Below, piece after piece: positions 43,936 to 52,770 of a DNA stretch of 64,000 nucleotides (its first letter is position 1; each line of letters begins with the position of its first letter). The notes below the pieces were generated by a model. It made no database searches. It was not told the origin of the DNA and saw nothing but the letters and a program-made list of their open reading frames with translations. Location of the stretch: NCBI RefSeq assembly GCF_009674605.1, contig NZ_WKJO01000001.1:1488001-1552000 (forward strand). The letters run 5' to 3'. This DNA comes from Haloferax litoreum. GTDB lineage: Archaea; Halobacteriota; Halobacteria; Halobacteriales; Haloferacaceae. The translations under genes were made by a program, and so were the position numbers.

Positions 43936-44394
43936 ATGACTCTCCCAAACGATGACAGTAGAGAAAAATCGCCTCCTTTGGAGTTAGGGTCTGAACCAGC
44001 CGAATCAGCGTTACAGCTTTCTGATGACCGCTTGTTTGATCTTTCTGACGAGGAAGTTAACCGGGTAAAGGAGGCGGCCAACGCGTTGGCGGAGTATGAG
44101 CGTGCAACGGCGGAACGGGAACGGGCTGGAAAGGAGAAGGAGAATGCGGCTGCTAGTCGTGAAGCTGCTGCATCACGACGGATATTCATTGAACGAATCG
44201 GAGAACAGTACCTACCCTATGCCGGGTACATCTTGTTCGTCTTCCCCGCGATGGTGATTAGTTATACCCAAATCGTTCAATATACTGATTTCCGTTTCTG
44301 GATTGGAAGCCTGGTTTTGTCGCTTGGACCTGTAGGTGCTTTTCTGCTGTTGATGGCTGCTGACTGGGATAATATTTCTAATTGGGTATCCTAG
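43936..44394 (+). CDS. Coiled-coil membrane protein, unknown
   Basis: A 152-residue protein. The N-terminal half has an acidic region followed by a long charged helix (RATAERERAGKEKENAAASREAAASRR), and the C-terminal half has two hydrophobic helices (YAGYILFVFPAMVISYTQIV and FWIGSLVLSLGPVGAFLLLMA). It is 64 bases after the restriction-modification gene and may be part of its operon. The function is unknown; a membrane effector role is speculation. Confidence 0.6.
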   Translation: MTLPNDDSREKSPPLELGSEPAESALQLSDDRLFDLSDEEVNRVKEAANALAEYERATAERERAGKEKENAAASREAAASRRIFIERIGEQYLPYAGYILFVFPAMVISYTQIVQYTDFRFWIGSLVLSLGPVGAFLLLMAADWDNISNWVS

Positions 44395-44548
44395 ATTACG
44401 GTAGGTCTGGAAAATTATATCGAGATATTATTAAAAGCTCTATGCGGCATTCTTAGGAAGAATGTGCACCTCCAAATCCTATAGGAGATGCAGACCTCGG
44501 CATTCACGTTGAGCGTTGATGTCTGCATTCTATTGTTCTGCGATGAGC

Positions 44549-44582
44549 GAGAGAAATGAAGAGTCGGTAAGAGTTCGGCCTC
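44549..44582 (+). repeat. Right copy of the 34-bp degenerate repeat
   Basis: It matches 37885-37918 at 30 of 34 bases. Its last six bases are the start of the 13-bp repeat (44577-44589) that equals 21668-21680. A small frame of 16 residues starting MSERNEESVRVR runs through it on the plus strand, which is probably incidental. Confidence 0.6.
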
Positions 44583-44589
44583 GGCACTC
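44577..44589 (+). repeat. Right copy of the 13-bp island-edge direct repeat
   Basis: GGCCTCGGCACTC is identical to 21668-21680. It lies at the boundary where codon use returns to the high-GC backbone pattern. It is a candidate right attachment site. Confidence 0.5.
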
Positions 44590-44706
44590 ATAGGGCTCCG
44601 CATCACCGAGTGCCTAGTTCGGTTCGGAACGGTGCCGTCGTCATCGGCCACCTGAAAATCGCCCTGCATCCGAGTAATCACCATCGGTCTCGAACCGACA
44701 CCTGAC

Positions 44707-45801
44707 TCACGCCTCCTCCAGTACCGACACGTCGATTCGTGGGTAGGTCACGCCACCAGAAATTGAGCCTTCGCCGGCGACGACGCCCCAGAACCGAACG
44801 CGCTCGCCTTCGAGCAGTCGGAAACTGACGTCGTTGTCGAAGAACTGTCCCGTGGGCCACCGGATGACGACGTCACCACGTGGTTTCCCGGCGTCGTTTT
44901 CGACGGTGACGGTGGCGAGGCGTGTGCCCTTGCGCTCGAGCGTCTCGGAGACGCGGCCTGCGTAGGTCACAGACGTGCCAGTGTACGAGTCTGGGTCCGT
45001 CCGGAGGTCTCCGTACGGAATCACCGACGCGTCGTCGAGAGTGCTCGCCGTCGTCGTGGTGTTGGACTGCGGACCGTCTTCGTAGAGTGGTTGTGGTTCC
45101 GGGAGCGACCACTCGACAGACGGCAGTTCGATATCAGGAAGTCGGGAGTCGACCCACGCGACGCGACGTGCGATTGCCGCACGGACTGCCGGCGACTGTT
45201 GGACGAGGTCGGAGATGCGTTCGACGACGAGGTACGTGACGAAGCCGCCAACGACGTACTGACTCGCCTTCTTCAGGGCTTCTCGCCGGGAGATAGCGTC
45301 GTCGTCTTCGTCGGATGTATCGGCGTTCGACGCTTCTTCCTCACCGGACTCGTCGCCATCTTCGATTGGGTCGCCCAACCAGTTCGTCTGCGGTCGGTCG
45401 GTCGAAGCGGCCATGTCACGGACGAACGACTCGATACCCGCCTCGCGGACTTCGACGGCGATAGTGGGGGCATCGAGTTCGACCAGTCCGGGTCGGTGTG
45501 CGTCGTCTTCGAGTCGGCCACGACCGATGGCCGCCACGTAGGGTTCCTCTCCGGCGTGGTCGCAGTTCCGAACGAACGCGCTGGTCTTGTCTGCGGTGAC
45601 GCGCTTCGTCGTCGAAATCCAGATGCGGACCGCTCTGTGTGCGCCTTCGGTCGTCTCTCCCTCTGCTTCGACGTGAACGTCCGTACCATGAAAGGTGACG
45701 TGCGTCTCGTACCCGCGGGACTCCCAAATGCGCTCGAAGATGGCGGCGAGTTCGACGTCGGAACGGTCTGCGATGACTGCCCCGAGCGACCGGTCTCTCA
45801 T
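44707..45801 (-). CDS. Restriction-endonuclease-fold protein with membrane and soluble OB-like domains
   Basis: A 364-residue protein. The N-terminal part (residues about 10-130) reads FERIWESRGYETHVTFHGTDVHVEAEG and resembles restriction endonuclease-like folds. An acidic linker follows, then a hydrophobic stretch (ASQYVVGGFVTYLVVERI), and a C-terminal OB-like part with VTYAGRVSETLERKGTRLATVTV and FWGVVAGEGSI. The start at 45801 was chosen because the upstream frame is Thr- and Asn-rich. It is the first gene after the island with backbone codon use. The function is unknown. Confidence 0.6.
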   Translation of the reverse strand: MRDRSLGAVIADRSDVELAAIFERIWESRGYETHVTFHGTDVHVEAEGETTEGAHRAVRIWISTTKRVTADKTSAFVRNCDHAGEEPYVAAIGRGRLEDDAHRPGLVELDAPTIAVEVREAGIESFVRDMAASTDRPQTNWLGDPIEDGDESGEEEASNADTSDEDDDAISRREALKKASQYVVGGFVTYLVVERISDLVQQSPAVRAAIARRVAWVDSRLPDIELPSVEWSLPEPQPLYEDGPQSNTTTTASTLDDASVIPYGDLRTDPDSYTGTSVTYAGRVSETLERKGTRLATVTVENDAGKPRGDVVIRWPTGQFFDNDVSFRLLEGERVRFWGVVAGEGSISGGVTYPRIDVSVLEEA

Positions 45802-45941
45802 TCGGTTCGAGGTTGTCACTTCGGCATTGTTAGCTGTTTTCTCCCAGTTCTCGGCGGTGAGAACAGCGACCAACGAGCGGGAAGATAGTGGGTACGAATC
45901 GACAGCAGAAGAGCAGACGGCACGAAGCGACAGCGAGGTTC

Positions 45942-47183
45942 TCAGTCGAGCAGTCGAACGGCGGCGTCGGCGACGATGTCCGCGACTTCCACCACTTCGT
46001 CGGTGTAGACGAACTCGCCGGCCCCGTGGATGTTCTCGCCGTCCGGGCCGACGATGACTGTCGGGAGGCCTGCCCTGTCACCGAGGTAGTTGAAGTCGCC
46101 CACGCTGGAGAAGTAGCCGTAGTCCGGGTCGGTCCCCGAGACGGCGCGGGTCGAGTCGGTGAGGGCCGTGACGAGTGGGTGGTCCTCGTCCGTGACGTAC
46201 GGACCGTAGAGGATGTCGTCTTCGGGGGCCTCGCGGAAGCCAACGTCTACGTCGCTCTCTAGGCCGAGTTCGTCGACGACGCGTTCTGCGTCGGCGCGGG
46301 CGTCTTCGAGCGTCTCGCCGACGACCACGTGGCGGTCGACCATGAGGCGTGCCCGCTCCGGCACCGAGAGCGTCTGACTCCCGCCTTCTATCTTCAGCGG
46401 GCAGACCGACCCGTCGCCGAGTTTCGGATGGGACCCGACTTCGAGGTCGTCCAGTGCTGCGGCGAGTTTCCCGGCCTCGACGACGGCGTTGATACCGGTG
46501 TGGGGTTTCGACCCGTGAGCGGCCTTTCCGCGGACTTCGATGTCGTAGAAGTACCGCCCACGAGCGCCGAGTAAGAGCGCCGGATTCTCGATGTCCTCTT
46601 GCGCGAGAATTGGACCGGGTTCGGTGACGATTGCCGCGTCGCAGTCGTCGACGATGCCGTCTCTGATGAGGCGGTCGGTCCCGAGGCCGTACGGTCCTTC
46701 TTCGTCCACGACGGCCGTGAGAAGCACGTCGCCGGCGAGGTCGTACTCCGCGAGTGCGTCGAACGCCATCATGACGGCCGCGAGGCCGCCTTTCATGTCG
46801 CACGCACCCTGTCCGTACAGTTTGCCGTCTTCGATGCGACCCGACGTGGGGTCTTCCTCCCAGTCTTCGACGAGGAGGACCGTGTCCATGTGGGCGTTGA
46901 GCAGGAGTGTCGGCGCGTCCGGGTCAGACCCTTCCAACCGGGCGACGACGTTGTCGCCTTCGTACTCGGTGATGTCTGGTTCGCTCACGTGGTGGTACTC
47001 CGGGTCGTGTCCGCGGGCGTCTAGCCACTCGTAGACGAACTCGGCTATCTCGTCTTCCTCGAAGTACGGACTCGGAATCTGCACGAGGTCTTGCAGGAGG
47101 TCGATGGTTTCGTCCGGGTCGACGCGTGGGGCGTCGCCCGATACGCGACCATCCTCCCCAGAAGTGTCGAGTTCCTCAGTCAT
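45942..47183 (-). CDS. M20 family metallopeptidase (ArgE/DapE-like)
   Basis: A 413-residue enzyme. The metal-binding motif TLLLNAHMDTVLL is followed by GACDMKGGLAAVMMAF and VVDEEGPYGLG, which give the His, Asp and Glu ligands and the general-base Glu of the M20 dinuclear zinc deacylases. A dimerisation lid domain sits around residues 200-310. It would hydrolyse an N-acyl amino acid or small peptide. The start at 47183 overlaps the permease's end by eight bases, so the two are probably co-expressed, with the permease importing the substrate. Confidence 0.9.
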   Translation of the reverse strand: MTEELDTSGEDGRVSGDAPRVDPDETIDLLQDLVQIPSPYFEEDEIAEFVYEWLDARGHDPEYHHVSEPDITEYEGDNVVARLEGSDPDAPTLLLNAHMDTVLLVEDWEEDPTSGRIEDGKLYGQGACDMKGGLAAVMMAFDALAEYDLAGDVLLTAVVDEEGPYGLGTDRLIRDGIVDDCDAAIVTEPGPILAQEDIENPALLLGARGRYFYDIEVRGKAAHGSKPHTGINAVVEAGKLAAALDDLEVGSHPKLGDGSVCPLKIEGGSQTLSVPERARLMVDRHVVVGETLEDARADAERVVDELGLESDVDVGFREAPEDDILYGPYVTDEDHPLVTALTDSTRAVSGTDPDYGYFSSVGDFNYLGDRAGLPTVIVGPDGENIHGAGEFVYTDEVVEVADIVADAAVRLLD

Positions 47184-48576
47184 CGCTCACACTCCGAACA
47201 GAGGGGTTGTACTCGTCGGATGGCACGCCCGGAAGCGTGCCGAGGATGGCCTCCACGTCGTGGTCGTTCTGCTGGCCGCGGTACCAGTACGCGCCGAAGA
47301 TGACGAGGCCGAGGGCGACCCACGGGACGTACACCGACAGCGACCCTTTGTACGCCTCGGTCAGGAGGCCGACGGCACCGAGCGACCCGACCAGACCGGT
47401 GATAGTGAGGAGCGCCGGACGCGAGAATCCTGCTTCTTCGCCGAGCGTCGAGTCGGTGTAGAGGATGTAGAGGACCGTTATCGACACCGCTGCATAGGCG
47501 ATGAGGTAACTGAACGTCGCGATGGCGATGGCCTGACTCAGACCGGTACTCCAGAACGTGAGACCGGAGGCGACGACGTAGAGCGTCAAGAGCGACCAGT
47601 GCGGCGTCCCGAAGCGGTCGGAGACGGCCGAGAATTTCTTCGGGAACACTTCGTCCCACGCCCACGAGTACGGCATCTTGATGCCGGCGGCCATGACCGC
47701 GTGAACCGACGAGGCAGTCGCCAGCAGGCCACCGATGGCGACGATAGTCGTCCCGACGTCGCCGAGGAACACTTCCGCTGCCGTCGAGAGTGGACGCGCC
47801 GAATTGGCGAGGACGGTATAGTCGCCGACGACGCCATAGATGACGGCGGCAGTGAACACGTACAGCAGGATGAGGATAGCCGTCCCGCCAGCCATGGCGA
47901 GTGGCAGGTTGCGCGAGGGGTTCTTCACTTCTGCGCCCATCTGGCCGGCGACGGCGATGCCGATGTAGGCGTAGAACAACGGGACGGCGGCGGCGACGAA
48001 GCCGTCGAAGCCGCCGGTGAAGAACGGTTGATAGTTCGCGGCGTCGATGTTGAGCGCCCCCGGAAGCACGAGGACGAGTATCGACAGGATGAGGAAGCCG
48101 AAGATGGCGTTCTGCGAGACGCTGTAACTCTTCGACCCGACGAGGTTGACGAGGAAGAGGACCGTCAACAGTCCGAATCCGGCCAACGCGGGGTCGACGG
48201 CGGGGTAGAACACCTGCAAGTAACTGCCGAACCCGATGGCGAGGACGGCGTCAGCGGCCATGTATCCCAACCACTTCGACCACGTGACCACGAACCCGGG
48301 CAGGCGACTCTCGAACGTCCGAGAGACGTAGGCGTACGACCCGGCCGCCGCGGGGAAGATGGTCGCCATCCACCCGTAGTTGAGCGCGATGCTCATCGCC
48401 AACAACCCAGAGAGGATGACGACGAGAATCACGCTCGGTCCGGTCGTCGAACTTGCGGTGCCGAGCGTGACGAACAACCCTGCGCCGAGAGTTCCCGCCA
48501 CCACGGTACTTATCGCTCCGAACAGTCCGATGTCGCGGGACAGACTCCGTCCGTCGTTCACGTCTATCGATGACAT
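47176..48576 (-). CDS. APC family amino-acid permease
   Basis: A 466-residue polytopic protein of about 12 helices. The start SLSRDIGLFGAISTVVAGTLGAGLFVTLG is the APC family TM1 glycine-rich motif. A second conserved stretch (PLFYAYIGIAVAGQMGAEVKNPSRNLPLAM) fits TM6 and its loop. It probably imports amino acids or peptides by proton or sodium symport. It is paired with the M20 peptidase on the same strand. The start at 48576 is the ATG before SSIDVNDG. Confidence 0.9.
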   Translation of the reverse strand: MSSIDVNDGRSLSRDIGLFGAISTVVAGTLGAGLFVTLGTASSTTGPSVILVVILSGLLAMSIALNYGWMATIFPAAAGSYAYVSRTFESRLPGFVVTWSKWLGYMAADAVLAIGFGSYLQVFYPAVDPALAGFGLLTVLFLVNLVGSKSYSVSQNAIFGFLILSILVLVLPGALNIDAANYQPFFTGGFDGFVAAAVPLFYAYIGIAVAGQMGAEVKNPSRNLPLAMAGGTAILILLYVFTAAVIYGVVGDYTVLANSARPLSTAAEVFLGDVGTTIVAIGGLLATASSVHAVMAAGIKMPYSWAWDEVFPKKFSAVSDRFGTPHWSLLTLYVVASGLTFWSTGLSQAIAIATFSYLIAYAAVSITVLYILYTDSTLGEEAGFSRPALLTITGLVGSLGAVGLLTEAYKGSLSVYVPWVALGLVIFGAYWYRGQQNDHDVEAILGTLPGVPSDEYNPSVRSVSDD

Positions 48577-48636
48577 GCTATGACATGGAACGATTGTTCG
48601 GTAAAAGACCCCTGCCTCTCATGAGAGGGACGCGTC

Positions 48637-49326
48637 TCAATCGTCGCCGAGAAGCTTCGACTCTGCCTTTCTGAGGTGTTCGAGGAGCGTCGCCTTCGAG
48701 ATGTCCAACTCGTCGGCCAACTCCGCGGCACTCACTTCGCGCGGCCACGTGTAGTAGTCGCGGCGGCGGGCCAACTCGTACACCTCTCGCTGGCGGTCCG
48801 AGAGCGTGTCCATCCGGAAGATGCCACTCCCACTGTCCGGTGCGGTGATGAGTTCGACGTCGACGTCCGCGTCCATCTCGTCGCGGACTTCTTCGAGACG
48901 TTCGTGGACGGTCTGGCGCGTCTCGTGGACGATGACGGTCCACCGTTCACGGCCGCCCTGCATCCGCACCGGTTCGTCGGGGATGAACCCCCGCGAGACG
49001 AGTGCGTCGTTGATAGAGTTCGAGAGGTTGTAGCGGACGACGATACCGCGGGAGGCACGGCCCGGAACAGTGGTGTCGCCGTCGTGTTCGTCCGTCTCCC
49101 ACACCGACTCCGTCAGGTCGGACGCCCGAATCGTCTCGACCAGTTCGTCGAGTTCGGACACCGTGTCCGCGTAGGCCGTGAACCGGCCGTTCGCGAGACC
49201 GTCTATCTCGTGGACGCCGTGGCCGAGGAGTCCTGCGTCTGTCTCGTCGGTGACTTCCAGTGTCCAACAGTCCGGATGCCAGATATCGAGACAGACTCGA
49301 ACTCCCCGCGCGCCCTCCTGTGCCAT
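48637..49326 (-). CDS. Bat-type HTH transcriptional regulator
   Basis: A 229-residue haloarchaeal regulator. The N-terminal domain (residues about 1-160) is a ligand-binding-like alpha/beta region. The C-terminal helix-turn-helix (LSDRQREVYELARRRDYYTWPREVSAAELADELDISKATLLEHLRKAE) is the HTH_10 bat-type. It lies upstream of the permease, 60 bases away and in the same orientation, so it may regulate the permease/peptidase pair. No effector is known. Confidence 0.87.
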   Translation of the reverse strand: MAQEGARGVRVCLDIWHPDCWTLEVTDETDAGLLGHGVHEIDGLANGRFTAYADTVSELDELVETIRASDLTESVWETDEHDGDTTVPGRASRGIVVRYNLSNSINDALVSRGFIPDEPVRMQGGRERWTVIVHETRQTVHERLEEVRDEMDADVDVELITAPDSGSGIFRMDTLSDRQREVYELARRRDYYTWPREVSAAELADELDISKATLLEHLRKAESKLLGDD

Positions 49327-49406
49327 GTCTTCACGTTGAAGGGTACTATTCGTCCAAAAAGGTATCCCACGACCGTCAGGTTGGGGACGGGAGTGACTCG
49401 TTCAGT

Positions 49407-50474
49407 TCAGTCGAGACGGTCTCGCGCCGCCGCCACGAGCAACGGGAGCATGATGGTCGCGTCGCCGAGGACCGTCGCGTTCCTGGCGTCTTTCTCCAAC
49501 TTGCCCCACGAACGCGCCTCGTCGAGCGTCGCACCGGAGAGGCCGCCGGTCGCCGCGGGGTCCATCGTAATCTGGACGCCGTAGTCGTACGCACCGGGCG
49601 TGACGAGCATCGTCTGGAGCGTGAAGTTCTTCGGGACGCCGCCGCCGACGAGGAGGCACCCTGCTTTGTCGGCGTCGTACGCGAGGTCCGTGAGCGGCGT
49701 CATGTCCGAGAGTGCGTCCAGCGAGAACGACGACGTCTGCGAGTACATCCACGCTTGCAGACCGAGGACGGAGTCCTGCACTGCGGGACAGTAGATGGGC
49801 ACGTCGGACTCGTAGGCCGCGGCGGCGACACCCGCGTCCTCTTCGATACCCTTCTCTTCGTTCACCTCGCTGTTGGCCCGGCCGAGTTCGCGGCAGAGGC
49901 GTTCGATGCTGACGACACCCTCTGCTTCGAGTGCCGGGAACACCTCTTCGCGCAGGTGCGACTCGAACAGGGCGAAGTGTTCCTGTGGGAGGTAGACGTT
50001 GTAGATGCGGTCGACTTCCTCGTCGCGGAGCGTCTCGTCGTGTTCGCGCGGGGTCTTCTGGTCGTGATGTTCGGCCCCGTGGTGGTGTTTGCCGCCGATT
50101 GCCTCGATAGCGTCGTGCGTCAGGTTCGCGCCCGTCGTCACCAGTGCGTCCACGTAGCCGTCGCGGATGAGGTCGGAGACGATTTTCCGCATCCCGGTCG
50201 GAACCATCGCGCCCGCGAGCGACATGAAAACCGTGCAGTCCTCGTCGGCGAGCATCTCGGCGTAGATGTCGGCCGCTTCGTGGACGTCCGCCGCACCGAT
50301 GCCGGCGTGGCCGTACTGTTCGACGAGTTCGCCGACGGTCATGCCGGCGTGGACTTCAGCGTGGCCGAGTGGGTCGTGACTGAATTCCTCGCGCTCTGGC
50401 ATCTCGTACCCGCCGTCGTGGTCGTGGGCGTCGTCCTCGTGCCCCCCATCGTGGGCGTCGTCGTGGTCGCTCAT
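49407..50474 (-). CDS. dys: Deoxyhypusine synthase
   Basis: A 355-residue protein with a His/Asp-rich N-terminal extension, then the DHS core: SLAGAMVPTGMRKIVSDLI, VDALVTTGANLTHDAIEAIGG, PIYCPAVQDSVLG and SWGKLEKDARNATVLGDATIMLPL. The Lys in SWGK matches the catalytic Lys of the family. It transfers a butylamine-type group to a lysine of aIF5A. In haloarchaea a route using agmatine rather than spermidine has been described, and the agmatinase-like gene nearby fits it. Confidence 0.9.
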   Translation of the reverse strand: MSDHDDAHDGGHEDDAHDHDGGYEMPEREEFSHDPLGHAEVHAGMTVGELVEQYGHAGIGAADVHEAADIYAEMLADEDCTVFMSLAGAMVPTGMRKIVSDLIRDGYVDALVTTGANLTHDAIEAIGGKHHHGAEHHDQKTPREHDETLRDEEVDRIYNVYLPQEHFALFESHLREEVFPALEAEGVVSIERLCRELGRANSEVNEEKGIEEDAGVAAAAYESDVPIYCPAVQDSVLGLQAWMYSQTSSFSLDALSDMTPLTDLAYDADKAGCLLVGGGVPKNFTLQTMLVTPGAYDYGVQITMDPAATGGLSGATLDEARSWGKLEKDARNATVLGDATIMLPLLVAAARDRLD

Positions 50475-50566
50475 GCGAGGGAGTGCGACGTCCGAGCGTT
50501 TGAACGCCCCGGTCCGGCGAGGCTATGCGGGGGATTGCCAGACGAGACGACGGGGTGACGACCGTC

Positions 50567-51328
50567 CTACAACCCGGTCGGGTGACTGATGTACACCGCT
50601 TCCAGCCCCATCTTTCGGGCACGCTCGGCGAGACTGCGAACGCCGAACGTCTCCGTCGCGTAGTGTCCGGCGAGGAAGACGGTGATGCCCGCCTCACGCG
50701 CCTCGTGGTACACCTTCTGTTTGCCTTCGCCCGTGACGAGTGCGTCCGCACCGGACTCGATAGCCTCGTCTAGCCAATCGACGCCCGACCCGGTGACGAT
50801 GGCGACGTCCGAAATCTCGTCGGGACCGAAGTCGAAGACCTGCGTTTCCTCGTTCCCGTCCAGTTCGTCGAGTGCGTCGCGGACCTCGTCGGTCGTCTTC
50901 GGCGACTCGAACGACCCCGCCTGCCCGATGTGGACCGGTCCGAGCGACCCGAATGGGTCGCGGTCCACGAGGCCGAGATGGTCCGCGAGGCCGGCGGCGT
51001 TGCCCAGTTCTTGGTGTCCGTCGAGTGGCAGGTGCGACACGTAGAGCGCCACGTCTTCACGGATGAGTGGTTCGATGCGGGAGAAGTCACGCCCAGTTAC
51101 GCGGTCGAGGCCGCCCCAGACGAGTCCGTGGTGTGTGACGAGGAGGTCTGCGCCAGCCTCGACGGCGGCCTCGATGGTCGCTTCGGCGGCGTCGACGGCG
51201 AAGGCGACCGTCTCGACTGACATCTCGTCCGGTCCAACTTGCAGGCCGTTCGCGCTGGCGTCTACGTCGGCGAACTCGCCGGTCGCGAGCGTCTCGTCGA
51301 ATCGAGCGACGACGGTGGAGAGGTCCAT
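50567..51328 (-). CDS. Nif3-like dinuclear metal protein
   Basis: A 253-residue member of the NIF3/GTP cyclohydrolase I type 2 family. It has LLVTHHGLVWGGLD with the metal-binding His pair, a central domain, and a C-terminal ALVTGEGKQKVYHEAREAGITVFLAGHYATE that supplies the remaining ligands. The biochemical role of the family is not firmly known. It lies between deoxyhypusine synthase and the agmatinase-like gene, on the same strand. Confidence 0.87.
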   Translation of the reverse strand: MDLSTVVARFDETLATGEFADVDASANGLQVGPDEMSVETVAFAVDAAEATIEAAVEAGADLLVTHHGLVWGGLDRVTGRDFSRIEPLIREDVALYVSHLPLDGHQELGNAAGLADHLGLVDRDPFGSLGPVHIGQAGSFESPKTTDEVRDALDELDGNEETQVFDFGPDEISDVAIVTGSGVDWLDEAIESGADALVTGEGKQKVYHEAREAGITVFLAGHYATETFGVRSLAERARKMGLEAVYISHPTGL

Positions 51329-51424
51329 ACAGGTCAGTTGTGGCTCGATGACTTGTAAGAAGCGGGATGACGACCGAGACGTGGTGGTCGAATCCGATGT
51401 GGCGGTGGCCGGCCCCGATGGTGG

Positions 51425-52237
51425 TCAGTCGTGGGCGACGGCGTGTGAGAAGACGAACTCCCGCAGCACCTTCGCCGCGAGCGACGCCGCCTGTCCGTCG
51501 TCTCTGTCGTTCACTTCGACCACGTCGAATCCGTCTGCATACGGTGCGACTGCGCGGACCACGTCTCGAATCTCGCGGGAGGTGAGGCCGAACGGTTCTT
51601 TCGTGCCCGTTCCCGGTGCGAACGCCGGGTCGGCGGCGTCGATATCGACGCTCAGGTAGACGGACTCGTCGTCGAATTCTGGTTCCCACTCGGGCACGTC
51701 TTCGGGAGCGACGACGGTCACGTCGTCGGCCTCGGCGCGTTCCCACTCGTCAGGGGACCCGGTTCGTGCGCCGAGAATGACCGCTTCGTCCACGTCGAGT
51801 TCGTCGAGGACTCGGCGCGTAATCGTCGCGTGACTCCACTCGTTGCCGTCGTACTCTTCTCTCAGGTCGAGGTGGGCGTCGAGACAGACGAACACGTCTG
51901 GGTCGATACCCGTGACGCCCGCCGCGGTGACAGTGTGCTCACCGCCGAGGACGACCGGAACGGCGTCGTCCCAGACGGCGTCGGTGACGCTCCCGGAGAG
52001 CCAATCGATGTAGTCGGGAGCGTCGTCCCACGCGCGGACGTCGCCCGCGTCGTGGACAGCTAATTCGGTGAAGAATTGGTCGGTCCGCCGGTCGTAGTCG
52101 TCGAACGACTCGGCGAACCGGCGGATGCGATTCGGTCCGAAACGGGTTCCTGGTTGGAAGGACGTGGAGATGTCGAGTGGGGCACCGAGCAGTACGTAGT
52201 CGGCGACCTCGCGGTCTGCGATTGCCCCGGGGAACAT
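51425..52237 (-). CDS. speB: Agmatinase-like ureohydrolase
   Basis: A 270-residue arginase-fold hydrolase with the family's metal motifs: LGGEHTVTAAGVTG, VCLDAHLDLREEY (DAHxD) and YLSVDIDAADPAFAPGTGT (DxDxxDP). It removes urea from agmatine or, as proposed in haloarchaea, from a guanidinobutyl-lysine intermediate on aIF5A. It starts 15 bases after aIF5A's stop, same strand, so translation factor and modifier are likely expressed together. Confidence 0.9.
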   Translation of the reverse strand: MFPGAIADREVADYVLLGAPLDISTSFQPGTRFGPNRIRRFAESFDDYDRRTDQFFTELAVHDAGDVRAWDDAPDYIDWLSGSVTDAVWDDAVPVVLGGEHTVTAAGVTGIDPDVFVCLDAHLDLREEYDGNEWSHATITRRVLDELDVDEAVILGARTGSPDEWERAEADDVTVVAPEDVPEWEPEFDDESVYLSVDIDAADPAFAPGTGTKEPFGLTSREIRDVVRAVAPYADGFDVVEVNDRDDGQAASLAAKVLREFVFSHAVAHD

Positions 52238-52252
52238 CTCTGTGTCTCCCGT

Positions 52253-52627
52253 TTAGACGATTTTGCGCTGGCCTTCGTACTCGAGGTACTCGATTTCGTC
52301 TTCGGGGTTGAGGTCCTCGTCGTCGGGGATACGCATCGTGAACGTCTGGTAGGTTTCGAGGTCCATAATCTGGGCGTCGTCGCCAGTGACGGAGACGACC
52401 TGTCCCTGCTTTCGCTCGATAATTGGGACCCACACCTTCGCGTCGACGGGCTGGGAGAGCGAGCGCTTCTTGCCGTCGAAGACGCCACGGGCCTCGACGC
52501 GGGCCTTGGCGCTACCGTGCTTACCGGGCTTCGCGGTACTGTAGGCGTAAATCTTGCACGGCTTGTCTTCCATGTTGACGTAGCTGCCTTCTTGGAGCTC
52601 GCGCACCTGCTTCTGCTCTTTCGCCAT
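52253..52627 (-). CDS. eif5a: Translation factor aIF5A
   Basis: A 124-residue protein with the aIF5A N-terminal beta-barrel and C-terminal OB domain. The hypusination loop [13 protein letters not shown] is present and Lys36 (in GKHG) is the modified residue. The start [11 protein letters not shown] at 52627 was chosen; an ATG two codons earlier is equivalent. It rescues ribosomes on difficult sequences. It leads the agmatinase-like gene. Confidence 0.95.
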   Translation of the reverse strand: MAKEQKQVRELQEGSYVNMEDKPCKIYAYSTAKPGKHGSAKARVEARGVFDGKKRSLSQPVDAKVWVPIIERKQGQVVSVTGDDAQIMDLETYQTFTMRIPDDEDLNPEDEIEYLEYEGQRKIV

Positions 52628-52770
52628 GCTCATTCGTTATCGGATGGAGGGTATAAACGGTTTGGAACCGCTCTCGCACGCGAATCTTTCACGTAGCCCC
52701 GCTGAACCTCGAGAGGCCGTTCTCGTCGGTCAGTCTCCCGAGTCACCTCGACCGCTTCACGCACTCGTCG

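Larger units (their letters stand above)
44395..44706. other. Right island edge, intergenic
   Basis: About 310 bases between the coiled-coil gene and the backbone. It contains the right copy of the 34-bp repeat, the 13-bp direct repeat shared with the left edge, a related CCTCGGCATTC near 44496 and an inverted repeat TGCAGAC/GTCTGCA (about 44489-44526). A minus-strand frame of 89 codons covers most of it; it lacks clear gene features. Confidence 0.5.

Noticed and set aside
44543-44593. 16-residue frame in the right-edge repeat
   Set aside because: The minus strand of the same repeat also looks peptide-like, and the frame is not kept intact in the middle copy.
47104-48573. 489-residue plus-strand frame
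   Set aside because: It is the antisense shadow of the APC permease.
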